Part shown: positions 26,628 to 34,664 of the stretch, in pieces | How the letters are laid out: each line of letters begins with the position of its first letter | Numbering within the stretch: position 1 is the first letter of the stretch | NCBI RefSeq assembly: GCF_016909575.1 | Contig: NZ_JAFBGA010000002.1 | Location: 310,001-374,000 of the forward strand | Direction: 5' to 3' | Source: Streptomyces sp. HB132 | GTDB lineage: Bacteria > Actinomycetota > Actinomycetes > Streptomycetales > Streptomycetaceae | Length of the DNA: 64,000 nt | Notes under the pieces: generated by a model | What the model was told of the DNA's origin: nothing | The model's input: the letters and a program-made list of their open reading frames with translations, nothing else | Databases searched by the model: none | Position numbers and translations under genes: made by a program

Positions 26628-27371
26628 TCATCGTCCGCCGCCCCGCTCCGCCACGCATCTCCGTGCGCCCGGCCCCCCGGCGCCGAGACCGTCCAGTGAC
26701 AGCGTCCCCTCGGAGGCCGCCGCCCCCCGCGGCAGCCCGAACGCCGCCTCGACCCGTTTCGGGACCGGAGCCAGCCCCAGCAGTCCCGTCACCAGCAGCC
26801 CCGCCAGGTGATGCCAGGCCGGTGCCCGGCGGATCATCGCGTGGTCGCTGCCCGGAATCGTCACCAGGCAGGTGCGGGCACCCGCACGTCGCGCCCTGGC
26901 CGTCAGCGACTGGGACGCCAGGGGGCTGGTCACCCGGTCCTCGGTGCTGTGCAGCAGAACGACGTCGCGGCCCGCCAGCTGGGTCACCGGATCACCGGGC
27001 GGGCACCACGGGGCGAGGCCCACCACCGAGCGGACCAGCGGGTGCCCGGCCGCGTGGAGGGCGGCGCGGGCGCCCATGGAGTGGCCGAGGAGGACCACCG
27101 GGATCTCGCCCGCCTCGCGCCGCAGGCCGTCCAGCACCCGCAGGACGTCGTGCAGCGGGTCCTCGCGGGTTCCGTTCCAGCCTCGGTGGGTGTAGCGGAC
27201 ACGCTGCACCCGCACCCCGGGGTCGCCGCGCACCGCACGGGACACCACGCGCGAGACCGGCAGCATCCGCAGCCCGGGCAGGTTCAGGACCCCGGGCGCC
27301 GGCGCCGCCAGGCCCGTCTCGTAGCCGCCGTGGAGGATGAGCACCGCTGCCGAGGGCGGTCTTTCGGCCAC
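26628..27371 (-). CDS. Alpha/beta hydrolase
   Basis: A 247-residue serine hydrolase. The nucleophile elbow is G-H-S-M-G, the acid is in H-S-T-E-D-R-V and the base in G-S-D-H-A-M, a complete triad. The oxyanion strand is V-L-I-L-H-G-G-Y-E. There is no signal peptide, so it is cytoplasmic. The GTG at 27371 has GGAGG 5 bases upstream. The gene lies directly before the SpoIIE phosphatase on the same strand. Substrate unknown; a carboxylesterase or lysophospholipase-like activity is most likely. Confidence 0.78.
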   Translation of the reverse strand: MAERPPSAAVLILHGGYETGLAAPAPGVLNLPGLRMLPVSRVVSRAVRGDPGVRVQRVRYTHRGWNGTREDPLHDVLRVLDGLRREAGEIPVVLLGHSMGARAALHAAGHPLVRSVVGLAPWCPPGDPVTQLAGRDVVLLHSTEDRVTSPLASQSLTARARRAGARTCLVTIPGSDHAMIRRAPAWHHLAGLLVTGLLGLAPVPKRVEAAFGLPRGAAASEGTLSLDGLGAGGPGARRCVAERGGGR

Positions 27372-27533
27372 ACGTACCTCCGGATCCGGGGGTGCGGGGC
27401 CGATGCCCTCGCACTCACCCCATGTTCGGTGCCGGACGACGTACGGATGGGCCGAACGTGTCGATGCGTGGAAAGTGCCGTTCACTGTACGAGGCACAGA
27501 CCCTTCCCGTACGCGACCCGAGGAGCCTTCGAC

Positions 27534-28019
27534 ATGGCGTCAGGACCACAGATCGGCCGGCCCGCACCGGACTTCACCCTGCCCGGCGGCACTCTCACCG
27601 ACGACACCTTCGAGCGGCGCGACCACACGCTCTCGGCCGCGCGGGGCCGGGCCGTCGTGCTCGCCTTCTACCCGGGTGACAACACGGCCGTGTGCACCAA
27701 GCAGCTCTGCTCCTACTCCTCGGGATTCGAGACCTTCGAGGGCCTCGACGCCGAGGTCTGGGGAATCAGCCCACAGGATGTGGACAGCCACGAGTCCTTC
27801 GCCCGCGGCTTCGGCCTGCGGATGCCCCTGCTCGCCGACGCGGGCCGGGAGACCGCCCGGGCCTACGGGGTCGCCGCGCCCGGCATCGGCGTGCGCCGTT
27901 CCGTCTTCCTGATCGGGCCGGACGGTGTGCTGCGGTGGAAGCACGTCGCCCTGCTCGGCGCCACCTTCCAGTCCCTCGACACGCTCGCCCAGCAGCTTTC
28001 CGGCATCCGAACTCCGTGA
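27534..28019 (+). CDS. Peroxiredoxin, Bcp/PrxQ type
   Basis: A 161-residue thioredoxin-fold peroxidase that reduces hydrogen peroxide and organic peroxides. The peroxidatic Cys54 and resolving Cys59 (A-V-C-T-K-Q-L-C) are five residues apart, the pattern of alpha-PrxQ/BCP proteins that form an intramolecular disulfide. The N-terminus has P-A-P-D-F-T-L-P and the strand F-Y-P-G-D-N-T. GAGGAG lies before the ATG at 27534. The palindrome that overlaps the stop codon may serve as terminator or as operator of the NfeD operon downstream. Confidence 0.9.
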   Translation: MASGPQIGRPAPDFTLPGGTLTDDTFERRDHTLSAARGRAVVLAFYPGDNTAVCTKQLCSYSSGFETFEGLDAEVWGISPQDVDSHESFARGFGLRMPLLADAGRETARAYGVAAPGIGVRRSVFLIGPDGVLRWKHVALLGATFQSLDTLAQQLSGIRTP

Positions 28020-28041
28020 AGACTGCCGGACTCCGGCAGTG
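28018..28041. promoter_or_regulatory. Conserved palindrome upstream of NfeD-flotillin operon 1
   Basis: The core TGCCGGA-C-TCCGGCA (28024-28038) is an inverted repeat with a one-base centre. The surrounding 24 bases match those at 36990-37013, ahead of the second flotillin operon, at 21 of 24 positions. It begins on the bcp stop codon, so it could also be a short terminator. The conserved flanks argue for a protein-binding site. Confidence 0.55.
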
Positions 28042-28124
28042 TCCATGCGCGGTCCGCCATGGGACCATTCAGGCAGTTCGACGGAAACCTGTCGGGGGAC
28101 AGCACACACCGGGGGAGTGATCAC

Positions 28125-28646
28125 GTGACCGTTCTTCTGGGTCTCGGCATTGCGGGAATCGTGCTCCTCACCCTCTCCCTGGTCTTCGACGGAATCCTCG
28201 AAGGGCTCCTCGGCGACGCACTGGGTGGGCTGCTGAACGGCTTCTTCGACGGCCTGCTCTCACTGCCCGTCATCGCCGGCTTCCTGTCCATGCTCGGCTT
28301 CGGGGGTGCGATCGTCCTCGGCACCACCGGGGCCGGCCTCCCTGTGGCACTCGTGGCCGGCACCCTGGCCGGCTTCGTGGCGGCCTGGCTGACATGGAAG
28401 TTCAGCCAGGCCCTGATGCGCGATCAGACCACGGCCACACCGCGCGGCGACGACCTCGTCGGCACCTCGGGGTCCGTCGTCACCCCGATTCCGGCCGACG
28501 GTTACGGCGAGGTCCTCCTGCGTCTCGCGGGCCAGACCGTGAAGTTCTCCGCGAAGAGCGCCGTTCCGGTCGAACGCGGCGCCGAGATCTGGGTGGAGGC
28601 CACGCTTTCGACCACCTCGGTCACGGTCCGCCCCGTCGAGCGCTGA
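28125..28646 (+). CDS. NfeD-family membrane protein
   Basis: A 173-residue protein with three to four hydrophobic segments in the first 110 residues (L-L-G-L-G-I-A-G-I-V-L-L-T-L, F-G-G-A-I-V-L-G-T, L-V-A-G-T-L-A-G-F-V-A-A-W-L) and a soluble OB-fold C-terminus (G-T-S-G-S-V-V-T-P-I-P...G-E-V-L-L). NfeD proteins accompany flotillins in membrane microdomains. The start is GTG at 28125 with GGGGAG upstream. The flotillin gene follows 83 bp downstream. Confidence 0.83.
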   Translation: MTVLLGLGIAGIVLLTLSLVFDGILEGLLGDALGGLLNGFFDGLLSLPVIAGFLSMLGFGGAIVLGTTGAGLPVALVAGTLAGFVAAWLTWKFSQALMRDQTTATPRGDDLVGTSGSVVTPIPADGYGEVLLRLAGQTVKFSAKSAVPVERGAEIWVEATLSTTSVTVRPVER

Positions 28647-28729
28647 CCACACCGAGCCATACGCCTGTCCGAAACCCGTACAACCGAACACACTGCCGTC
28701 CCGTCGGGAGGGCAGGGGGGACACCTCTC

Positions 28730-30163
28730 ATGAGTCCAGTAGTGATCGCCGTCATCGGCATTGTCGTACTTCTCGTGCTCCTGGCCCTCGCCGTGATCAC
28801 CCGGTACAAGGTCGCGGGCCCCAGCCAGGCCTTCATCATCACGGGGCGCCGCGGCAAGAAGTCCACCGATCCGGTGACCGGCCGCACCAGCATCGACAAC
28901 AGCGGCCAGAAGGTCGTCGTGGGTGGCGGCGTCTTCGTCGTGCCCTTCGTCCAGCAGAAGTTCACCCTGGACCTCTCCAGCCGGCACATTCCCGTCGCCG
29001 TGCGCGGCGCCGTCACACTGCGCGGCGTGAAGTCCAACCTCGAAGGCGTCGCGATCGTCAAGGTCGGCGGCAGCGAGGACGCGATCCGCGCGGCGGCCCA
29101 GCGCTTCCTCCAGCAGCAGAACGGCATCGTCGGCTTCACCCAGGAAGTGCTCTCCGGAGCGCTCCGCGCCATCGTCGGCCGCATGTCCGTCGAGGACATC
29201 ATCCGTGACCGCGCCGCGTTCGCCGGGCAGGTCGCCGAGGAGGCGGAGGCCAGCCTGTCCGGCCAGGGCCTGATCCTGGACGCCTTCCAGATCCAGGACA
29301 TCACCACCGAGGGCTCGTACCTCGAGGACCTCGGCCGGCCCGAGGCCGCCCGCGCCAAGCAGGAGGCCGACATCGCCGAGGCGATCGCCCGGCGCGCCTC
29401 CGAGCAGGCCCGGCTGAAGGCGGCCGAGGAGATCGCCATCGCTGAGCGGACGTTCTACCTCAAGCAGGCCGAGATCAAGGCCGAGACCGAGGCCGCCGCG
29501 GCCAAGGCGAACGCCGCGGGCCCGCTCGCCGAGGCGGCCCGCCAGCAGGAAGTCCTCACCGAGCAGGAGAAGGTGGCCGAGCGCCAGGCCGCCCTGACCG
29601 ACCGCGAGCTCGACACCAAGGTCCGCAAGCCCGCCGACGCCGCCCGCTACCGCGCGGAGCAGGAGGCCGAGGCCCGCCGCATCGCCCAGGTCAAGGAGGC
29701 GGAGGCCGACGCGGAGCGTTCCCGCCTGACCGGTCAGGGTGAGAAGCTCCACCGTTCGGCCCTCGCCGACGCCGTACGCATCGAGGGCGAGTCCGAGGCC
29801 GCCGCCATCGCCGCGAAGGGTTCCGCCGAGGCCGAGGCCATGCAGAAGAAGGCCGACGCCTTCGCGCAGTACGGCGACGCGGCCGTCCTCCAGATGCTGG
29901 TGGAGGTGCTCCCGCAGGTCGTCGCCAAGGCGTCCGAGCCGCTGAGCGCCATCGACAAGATGACGGTCATCTCGACGGACGGCGCCAGCCAGCTGTCCCG
30001 CACCGTGACCGACAACGTGGCCCAGGGCCTGGAGCTCCTCAACTCCACCACGGGCGTCGACCTGGGCTCGCTGCTCCGGAATCTGCAGGGCAAGGCGGGC
30101 GGCTCCGCGCCGGTGGTACCCGCCCCCGCGGCCGACGGCGAGAAGATCGAGATCAAGGACTGA
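28730..30163 (+). CDS. Flotillin-like SPFH protein
   Basis: A 477-residue membrane scaffold protein. The N-terminal hydrophobic anchor (about 3-22) leads into the SPFH/band 7 domain (about 25-210), then a long Ala/Glu-rich coiled coil (about 210-400) with repeated A-E-A-E-A motifs and a short C-terminal tail. Flotillins assemble into ring or sheet scaffolds that organise membrane microdomains together with NfeD. The G-rich ribosome binding site lies before the ATG at 28730. It is followed by a 13-bp perfect terminator hairpin. A second, longer flotillin of the YqiK type is encoded at 37943-40105. Confidence 0.92.
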   Translation: MSPVVIAVIGIVVLLVLLALAVITRYKVAGPSQAFIITGRRGKKSTDPVTGRTSIDNSGQKVVVGGGVFVVPFVQQKFTLDLSSRHIPVAVRGAVTLRGVKSNLEGVAIVKVGGSEDAIRAAAQRFLQQQNGIVGFTQEVLSGALRAIVGRMSVEDIIRDRAAFAGQVAEEAEASLSGQGLILDAFQIQDITTEGSYLEDLGRPEAARAKQEADIAEAIARRASEQARLKAAEEIAIAERTFYLKQAEIKAETEAAAAKANAAGPLAEAARQQEVLTEQEKVAERQAALTDRELDTKVRKPADAARYRAEQEAEARRIAQVKEAEADAERSRLTGQGEKLHRSALADAVRIEGESEAAAIAAKGSAEAEAMQKKADAFAQYGDAAVLQMLVEVLPQVVAKASEPLSAIDKMTVISTDGASQLSRTVTDNVAQGLELLNSTTGVDLGSLLRNLQGKAGGSAPVVPAPAADGEKIEIKD

Positions 30164-30181
30164 CCGCTCGCCCGTCCTCAC

Positions 30182-30215
30182 GTGCCCGGCCGGTGTTCCC
30201 TGACCGGCCGGGCAC
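30182..30215 (+). terminator. Terminator after flotillin gene
   Basis: GTGCCCGGCCGGT (30182-30194), an 8-nt loop, then the exact complement ACCGGCCGGGCAC (30203-30215). It lies 19 bases after the flotillin stop. Confidence 0.8.
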
Positions 30216-30350
30216 TCGCATGTCCGATCCCGCCGAATGGACGGCGGCGCGGCCGTCGGCCCCGGCGGGGTGGGCGGCACAGGGGCCGGGGCGGTGTCCG
30301 ACGGACCCGGAAGCACGGGGGCGTGGGCGCCTCGCGGCACTCGCGCCCGT

Positions 30351-30692
30351 TCAGGCACCCGCCCGGGCGGAAGAGGACCCGGACGGTGAGTTGCGCAGTT
30401 CCTCGTTGATGCGCTGGGCCTCTTCGAGCTGGTCCTCGAGGATGACGATGCGGCAGGCAGCGCCGACGGCCACGCCCTGGTCGACGAGCTCACGGGCACG
30501 TGCGGCGATCTTCAGCTGGTAGCGGGAGTACCGGCGGTGTCCGCCCTCCGAGCGCAGCGGGGTGATCAGGCGCTCCTCGCCGAGTGCGCGCAGGAACGCG
30601 GGTGTGGTGCCGAGCATCGCTGCGGCGCGGCCCATGGTGTAGGCAGGGAAATCGTCGTCGTCCAGACGGCGGAAGGAATCGTCTGCGGGCAT
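30351..30692 (-). CDS. MerR-like helix-turn-helix protein, paralogue
   Basis: A 113-residue protein very similar to the MerR-like protein at 23202-23546; the segment from Y-T-M-G-R-A-A through R-R-Y-S-R-Y-Q-L to V-I-L-E-D-Q-L-E-E-A is nearly identical. The divergence is in the N-terminal lead and the Ser/Ala-rich C-terminus. DNA-binding helices and wing are intact. A GAGAGG site precedes the ATG at 30692. A 32-bp perfect palindrome lies 26 bp upstream of its start, which may be an operator, possibly for autoregulation. The target genes are unknown. Confidence 0.8.
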   Translation of the reverse strand: MPADDSFRRLDDDDFPAYTMGRAAAMLGTTPAFLRALGEERLITPLRSEGGHRRYSRYQLKIAARARELVDQGVAVGAACRIVILEDQLEEAQRINEELRNSPSGSSSARAGA

Positions 30693-30717
30693 CTAACCTC
30701 TCTCGAAACGCACTGGA

Positions 30718-30749
30718 GGGGCCTTGGTGCCGTACGGCACCAAGGCCCC
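30718..30749. repeat. 32-bp perfect palindrome
   Basis: GGGGCCTTGGTGCC (30718-30731), GTAC at the centre, then the exact complement. As RNA it forms a 14-bp stem with a GTAC loop; as DNA it is a symmetric site. It stands 26 bp upstream of the MerR-like start and 12 bp downstream of a possible small minus-strand frame. Confidence 0.8.
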
Positions 30750-31165
30750 GAAGGAAACTGCTACACCATCTGCCGGCCGTTCACCGCGCCGGCCTTCTGT
30801 GTCCGCACGGCCGCCCTCGAAGGGGTCGGGGGTGCGGGGATCGCGTATGCGTGACCGGAGACCACCTGCCTATCGATGTCCTGCGGTACCCGGCTCGGAT
30901 TCCTCCGCCCGGGCGATCCTGATGGTGGTCAACTCCTCCGTTCTTCCCTCTGTGTCACTTGCTGGCCGTGCACTGCTGATGGCGGCCCCTGATCACCGCG
31001 GGCCACCCGGTCCGGTCGCCAGTCCCGTCACCGTCCTTCGACCACTGGCTTCGGAACTCCACCACCGCACCGTCCTGCGAACTGCGTGTGGCCGACCGGC
31101 GGTTCTTCCCTGCCGGACCTTCTCTGCTCTGGCCACGAGGAAGACGTTAATCCTGGAGAGCGCGG

Positions 31166-31264
31166 ATGTCTACTCCCGCCACGACAGATTTTCTGTGCGT
31201 CGGGACGGCGCTGTTCTGCTGCGCCAACCGTTCGAAATCTCCACCGGATCGCGTGCCGGAGTAG
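31166..31264 (+). CDS. Possible small protein upstream of ATPase
   Basis: A 32-codon frame with GGAGAG 7 bases before the ATG. The predicted peptide begins M-S-T-P-A-T-T-D-F-L-C-V-G-T and contains a Cys-rich hydrophobic middle (L-F-C-C-A). It ends 75 bp before the ATP-binding protein gene. It may be a leader or a small protein. There is no homology evidence. Confidence 0.3.
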   Translation: MSTPATTDFLCVGTALFCCANRSKSPPDRVPE

Positions 31265-31338
31265 TAAAGGCCGTTCGAGTGGGCAGGCGAACCGTCCAGG
31301 AGAAAGCGGATCAACCGAGCATGGTGGGGTGCAAGCGC

Positions 31339-31755
31339 ATGAGCGACACGATGATCCCCAGTACCTCGACGGCCCCCGCGCGGACCGTGGTACGGGGCGA
31401 CAGCACAGACAGCATCCACTGGGCCCGCAAAGCGGCCCGCACGTTCACCGACCGCCTCTCCCCCGCGCCGGACCCGGACCTGGCCGACACCCTCGTGCTC
31501 GTGGTCTCCGAACTCGCCACCAACGCGCTGCGCCACGGCGGAGGCCGGTTCACCCTTCGCCTGTCCGCCGGACCCGGCACCGTGACCGCCGCGGTCAGCG
31601 ACCCCAGTCCGGCACGTCCGCGCGGGCGGACCCCCGACCTGGACGGCGCCACGGGTGGCTTCGGGTGGCACATGATCAACCGTCTCACCGAGGCCCTGAC
31701 CATCACCCCCGGCCCCGGAGCCGGGAAGACGGTCTGCGCACAGTTCGCCCGGTAG
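31339..31755 (+). CDS. RsbW-type anti-sigma ATP-binding protein
   Basis: A 138-residue GHKL ATPase-fold protein. The N box is E-L-A-T-N-A-L-R-H-G-G (ATP-Mg binding), the G1-like segment V-S-D-P-S-P-A-R-P and the G2 segment G-G-F-G-W-H-M-I. This is the size and pattern of Streptomyces RsbW/SpoIIAB-like kinases, which act as anti-sigma factors or phosphorylate STAS-domain antagonists. The SpoIIE phosphatase at 24.9 kb is a possible counterpart, but many such pairs exist per genome. I chose ATG 31339; an in-frame ATG at 31321 would add six residues. Confidence 0.8.
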   Translation: MSDTMIPSTSTAPARTVVRGDSTDSIHWARKAARTFTDRLSPAPDPDLADTLVLVVSELATNALRHGGGRFTLRLSAGPGTVTAAVSDPSPARPRGRTPDLDGATGGFGWHMINRLTEALTITPGPGAGKTVCAQFAR

Positions 31756-31771
31756 CCCGGCCCGTCACGAG

Positions 31772-31831
31772 GCGGCGCTGCTCCTGTCACGGTCGGTCCG
31801 TTCCGGCCGCCCCTGACAGGAGCAGCGCCGC
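31772..31831 (+). terminator. Terminator after RsbW-type gene
   Basis: An 18-bp perfect stem: GCGGCGCTGCTCCTGTCA (31772-31789) pairs with 31814-31831 around a 24-nt loop. A second 9-bp hairpin follows (31831-31839 with 31846-31854). It starts 16 bases after the stop codon. Confidence 0.8.
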
Positions 31832-31951
31832 TTCCGCGTCTCCGCACGCGGAAGCCCTCCTCGCGGATTTTCGCGGCCGGATAAGGTAATGGGCGACTAA
31901 AGAGATGATCAAAAGCGTCGCACCGCCGTCGCGTGCTCCTCGGAGGAAGCC

Positions 31952-32422
31952 ATGGGAACCCACCGCACATCGCTGCCAGGAGTCGGCGTGCAGTACGACT
32001 ACACCACCGAATCGGGGCAGCACATCTCCGTCGTCGTGCATCACGACGGGCGGCGGTTCCTGGGCTTCTACGAGAAGGACGACCCAGATTCGTGCGTGCT
32101 CTCCGTGCCCCTGACCACCACCGAGGCCACGGGGCTGGCGCATCTCATCGACGCTGCGCCGATCGACGCCGTACGGACCGAGGGCATCGACCTGGTCACC
32201 GAGCACATTCCGCTCGGGACCCGCTCCCCCTACGGCGGCCGACTGCTCGGGGACACCCGGGCGCGGACGCGGACGGGGGCCTCGATCGTGGCCGTGCTGC
32301 GTACGCACAGCGCACACCCGTCGCCGGGTCCGGACTTCCGGCTGGCCATCGGGGACACGCTCGTCGTTGTAGGAACGCGTGAGGGCGTCGACACGCTCTC
32401 CGAGATCATTGCGGAGGGCTGA
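31952..32422 (+). CDS. KhtT-like regulatory subunit of K+/H+ antiporter
   Basis: A 156-residue soluble protein. The C-terminal half (about 80-155) is a TrkA-C/RCK-C domain: T-R-T-G-A-S-I-V-A-V-L-R, G-P-D-F-R-L-A-I-G-D-T-L-V-V-V-G-T-R-E-G-V. In KhtT this domain binds c-di-AMP or nucleotides and gates the partner transporter. A GGAGGAAG ribosome binding site lies before ATG 31952. The antiporter gene begins 2 bases after the stop, so the pair is translationally linked. Confidence 0.83.
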   Translation: MGTHRTSLPGVGVQYDYTTESGQHISVVVHHDGRRFLGFYEKDDPDSCVLSVPLTTTEATGLAHLIDAAPIDAVRTEGIDLVTEHIPLGTRSPYGGRLLGDTRARTRTGASIVAVLRTHSAHPSPGPDFRLAIGDTLVVVGTREGVDTLSEIIAEG

Positions 32423-32424
32423 CC

Positions 32425-33681
32425 GTGCACGACACGACTGCACTGCTGGTGGAGCTGGGCTCCGTCATCCTGGGGCTCGGCATCATCGGCAGGTTCGCCG
32501 GGCGGATAGGCCTCTCGCCGATCCCCCTGTACCTGCTGGCGGGTCTCGCGTTCGGGGAGGGCGGGCTGCTGCCGCTCGGCGCCAGTGAGGAGTTCACCGC
32601 CATCGGGGCGGAGATCGGCGTCATCCTCCTGCTGCTCCTGCTCGGGCTGGAGTACAGCGCGTCCGAGCTCGTCACCAGTCTCAAGACGCAGTACCCGTCC
32701 GGGGCCGTCGACTTCGTGCTCAACGCGACACCCGGCGCCGCCGCCGGCCTGATGCTCGGGTGGGGGCCCGTGGGAGCCGTCGCGCTCGCCGGGGTCACCT
32801 GGATCTCGTCGTCCGGCGTGATCGCCAAGGTGATGACCGACATGGGCAGGCTCGGTAACCGCGAGACGCCCGTCATCCTCGGTGTCCTCGTCATCGAGGA
32901 CCTGGCCATGGCCGTCTACCTGCCGCTGCTCACCGCGATGCTGGCCGGTGTCGGTCTGGCCGGCGGCAGCATCGCCCTGCTGATCGCGCTCGGCACCGTC
33001 GGATTCGTGCTGTACCTGGCGCTGCGCCACGGCAGGCTCATCAGTCGCGCGGTGTCCTCCGACAACCCGGAGATGCTGCTGCTCGTCGTCCTCGGACTGA
33101 CCGTCCTGGTGGCCGGGGTGGCCCAGCAGCTGCAGGTCTCGGCGGCCGTCGGCGCGTTCCTCGTGGGCATCGCCCTGTCCGGCGAGGTCGCGGAGGGCGC
33201 GCGCAAGCTGCTGACGCCGCTGCGGGACCTGTTCGCCGCGGTGTTCTTCGTGTTCTTCGGGCTGTCCACCGACCCGGCGGAGATCCCGCCCGTGCTGCTT
33301 CCGGCGGCGCTGCTGGCGGTCGTCACGGTCTTCACGAAGATCGGCACCGGCTGGTACGCCTCCCGGCGGGCCGGGATCGGACCGCGGGGCCGTTGGCGTG
33401 CGGGCGGCACACTGGTCGCGCGCGGCGAGTTCTCCATCGTCATCGCGGGTCTCGCCGTGGCGACCGAACCGCGCATCGGGCCCATCGCGACGGCGTACGT
33501 ACTGATCCTGGTGATCGTCGGTCCGCTCACCGCCCGGTGGACGGAGCCGGTCGCCTCGAAGCTGCAGGCGCTGCTCGCGGGCAAGCGGAAGAAGCCGGCC
33601 GTCGCGGCCGACCAGCCGATGCCGTCGCACGACGACCTCACTCCGGAGCATGCCGGGCGCGACTCCCGCGACTCCGGCTGA
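32425..33681 (+). CDS. CPA2 family K+/H+ antiporter (KhtU/KefB type)
   Basis: A 418-residue integral membrane protein with about 12 hydrophobic segments, the fold of the CPA2 cation:proton antiporters (I-P-L-Y-L-L-A-G-L-A-F-G-E-G, L-L-L-L-L-L-G-L-E-Y, V-I-E-D-L-A-M-A). The conserved acidic segment in V-I-E-D-L carries the ion-binding Asp. It lacks a fused RCK domain; regulation is supplied by the KhtT-like protein encoded just upstream. It exports K+ in exchange for protons to control cytoplasmic potassium and pH. Start GTG at 32425. Confidence 0.88.
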   Translation: MHDTTALLVELGSVILGLGIIGRFAGRIGLSPIPLYLLAGLAFGEGGLLPLGASEEFTAIGAEIGVILLLLLLGLEYSASELVTSLKTQYPSGAVDFVLNATPGAAAGLMLGWGPVGAVALAGVTWISSSGVIAKVMTDMGRLGNRETPVILGVLVIEDLAMAVYLPLLTAMLAGVGLAGGSIALLIALGTVGFVLYLALRHGRLISRAVSSDNPEMLLLVVLGLTVLVAGVAQQLQVSAAVGAFLVGIALSGEVAEGARKLLTPLRDLFAAVFFVFFGLSTDPAEIPPVLLPAALLAVVTVFTKIGTGWYASRRAGIGPRGRWRAGGTLVARGEFSIVIAGLAVATEPRIGPIATAYVLILVIVGPLTARWTEPVASKLQALLAGKRKKPAVAADQPMPSHDDLTPEHAGRDSRDSG

Positions 33682-33699
33682 CGGGCGGTCGCCGACGGG

Positions 33700-34653
33700 T
33701 CAGAGCGGGGTGGCCGCGTGGAGGATGCCGACGAGCGTCACCGTCGCGTTGAGCGACGACAGCGCCGAGGCCGCCGTCCCCACCGTCGCGGTCACCGCCG
33801 CCAGGGCCAGATGCGCGGAGGCCGGTGGCCAGAGCACGGCCGAGGGTTCGGGGTCGAGCAGCGCGGCCACCCGGCGCGGCACCGGGCCGGCGGCCGCGAA
33901 GGCGGGGAGCACGGCGGGACCCGGCGGGCGGTGCGAGAACAACGCCGCCTTGCCGACCGCCGTGGCCACGGCCCGGCGGCTGCCGACCTCGTACGCCGCT
34001 TCCTCGTCGGCCCAGCGTTCGGTGCTGTACGCCACCGCCGTGCGCAGGGGCAGGAGGAACGGGTTGGCGCGCGCCGCCAGTTGCGTCACCAGCAGATAGC
34101 GGTGGTGACGTCCGGCCAGGTGCGCGCGTTCATGGGCGACGAGCGCGCGGCGCTCGCGGGCGTCCAGGCAGTCCATCATCGCGGTGGACACGACGACCCG
34201 GCCGTCGCGCCCGCGCCGCCCCGGCAGGGCGTACGCGTACGGGTCGGGGGACGGGACCAGCGTGAGGCCGTCCGCCGCCCCGTCACCGGGGGACGGGGGC
34301 AGGGCGCGAGCGGCGCGGGCGCGGGTCCTGGTGTGCCTCAGCAGAGTGCCTCCCCAGGCCACCAGCACCGCTCCCAGGACGCCGATCGCGATCAGGCCCG
34401 CCTTCTCCTCGTACGGGACCGCGGCGCGCACCTCAGGGTCCGACCAGCCGTCGGGCAGCGGATTCCCGGGGAGCTGGGCGGTGCCCACGACCATGAGCAG
34501 GGCCAGGCACAGCGTGCTGCACAAGGCCAGCGTCGAGCCCACGGCGGCCAGCAGCCGGGTGGCGCTCCTGGGGTGCAGGTGCTGTTCGGCGAGGCGGGCC
34601 ATCGGCAGTGCGGTCAGCGGCAGGACGAGTGGCAGGTAGACGAAGACGCCCAT
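33700..34653 (-). CDS. M56-family membrane metalloprotease (BlaR1/MecR1-like)
   Basis: A 317-residue membrane protein with four to five hydrophobic segments and a cytoplasmic zinc-protease loop carrying H-E-R-A-H (HExxH) in V-A-H-E-R-A-H-L-A-G-R-H-H. M56 proteases cleave their cognate BlaI/MecI repressor after sensing a signal. It has no C-terminal penicillin-binding sensor domain, so it is a short form common in actinomycetes. The stop-to-start distance from the BlaI gene upstream is 11 bp, so the two form an operon. Confidence 0.85.
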   Translation of the reverse strand: MGVFVYLPLVLPLTALPMARLAEQHLHPRSATRLLAAVGSTLALCSTLCLALLMVVGTAQLPGNPLPDGWSDPEVRAAVPYEEKAGLIAIGVLGAVLVAWGGTLLRHTRTRARAARALPPSPGDGAADGLTLVPSPDPYAYALPGRRGRDGRVVVSTAMMDCLDARERRALVAHERAHLAGRHHRYLLVTQLAARANPFLLPLRTAVAYSTERWADEEAAYEVGSRRAVATAVGKAALFSHRPPGPAVLPAFAAAGPVPRRVAALLDPEPSAVLWPPASAHLALAAVTATVGTAASALSSLNATVTLVGILHAATPL

Positions 34654-34664
34654 CGTGGTGGCTC

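Larger units (their letters stand above)
30693..31338. other. 646-bp gap between MerR-like and ATPase genes
   Basis: It holds the 32-bp palindrome at 30718-30749, a possible 34-codon minus-strand frame (30761-30865) ending just before it, and a possible 32-codon plus-strand gene (31166-31264). Long frames cross the region but their codon usage is not gene-like. Sequence at 31140-31200 is AT-richer, consistent with a promoter for the downstream genes. Confidence 0.4.

Noticed and set aside
30724..31338. Long N-terminal extension of the RsbW-type protein to 30724
   Set aside because: The frame is open, but the extra 205 residues have no domain, no ribosome binding site and atypical composition; the protein family starts near 31339.
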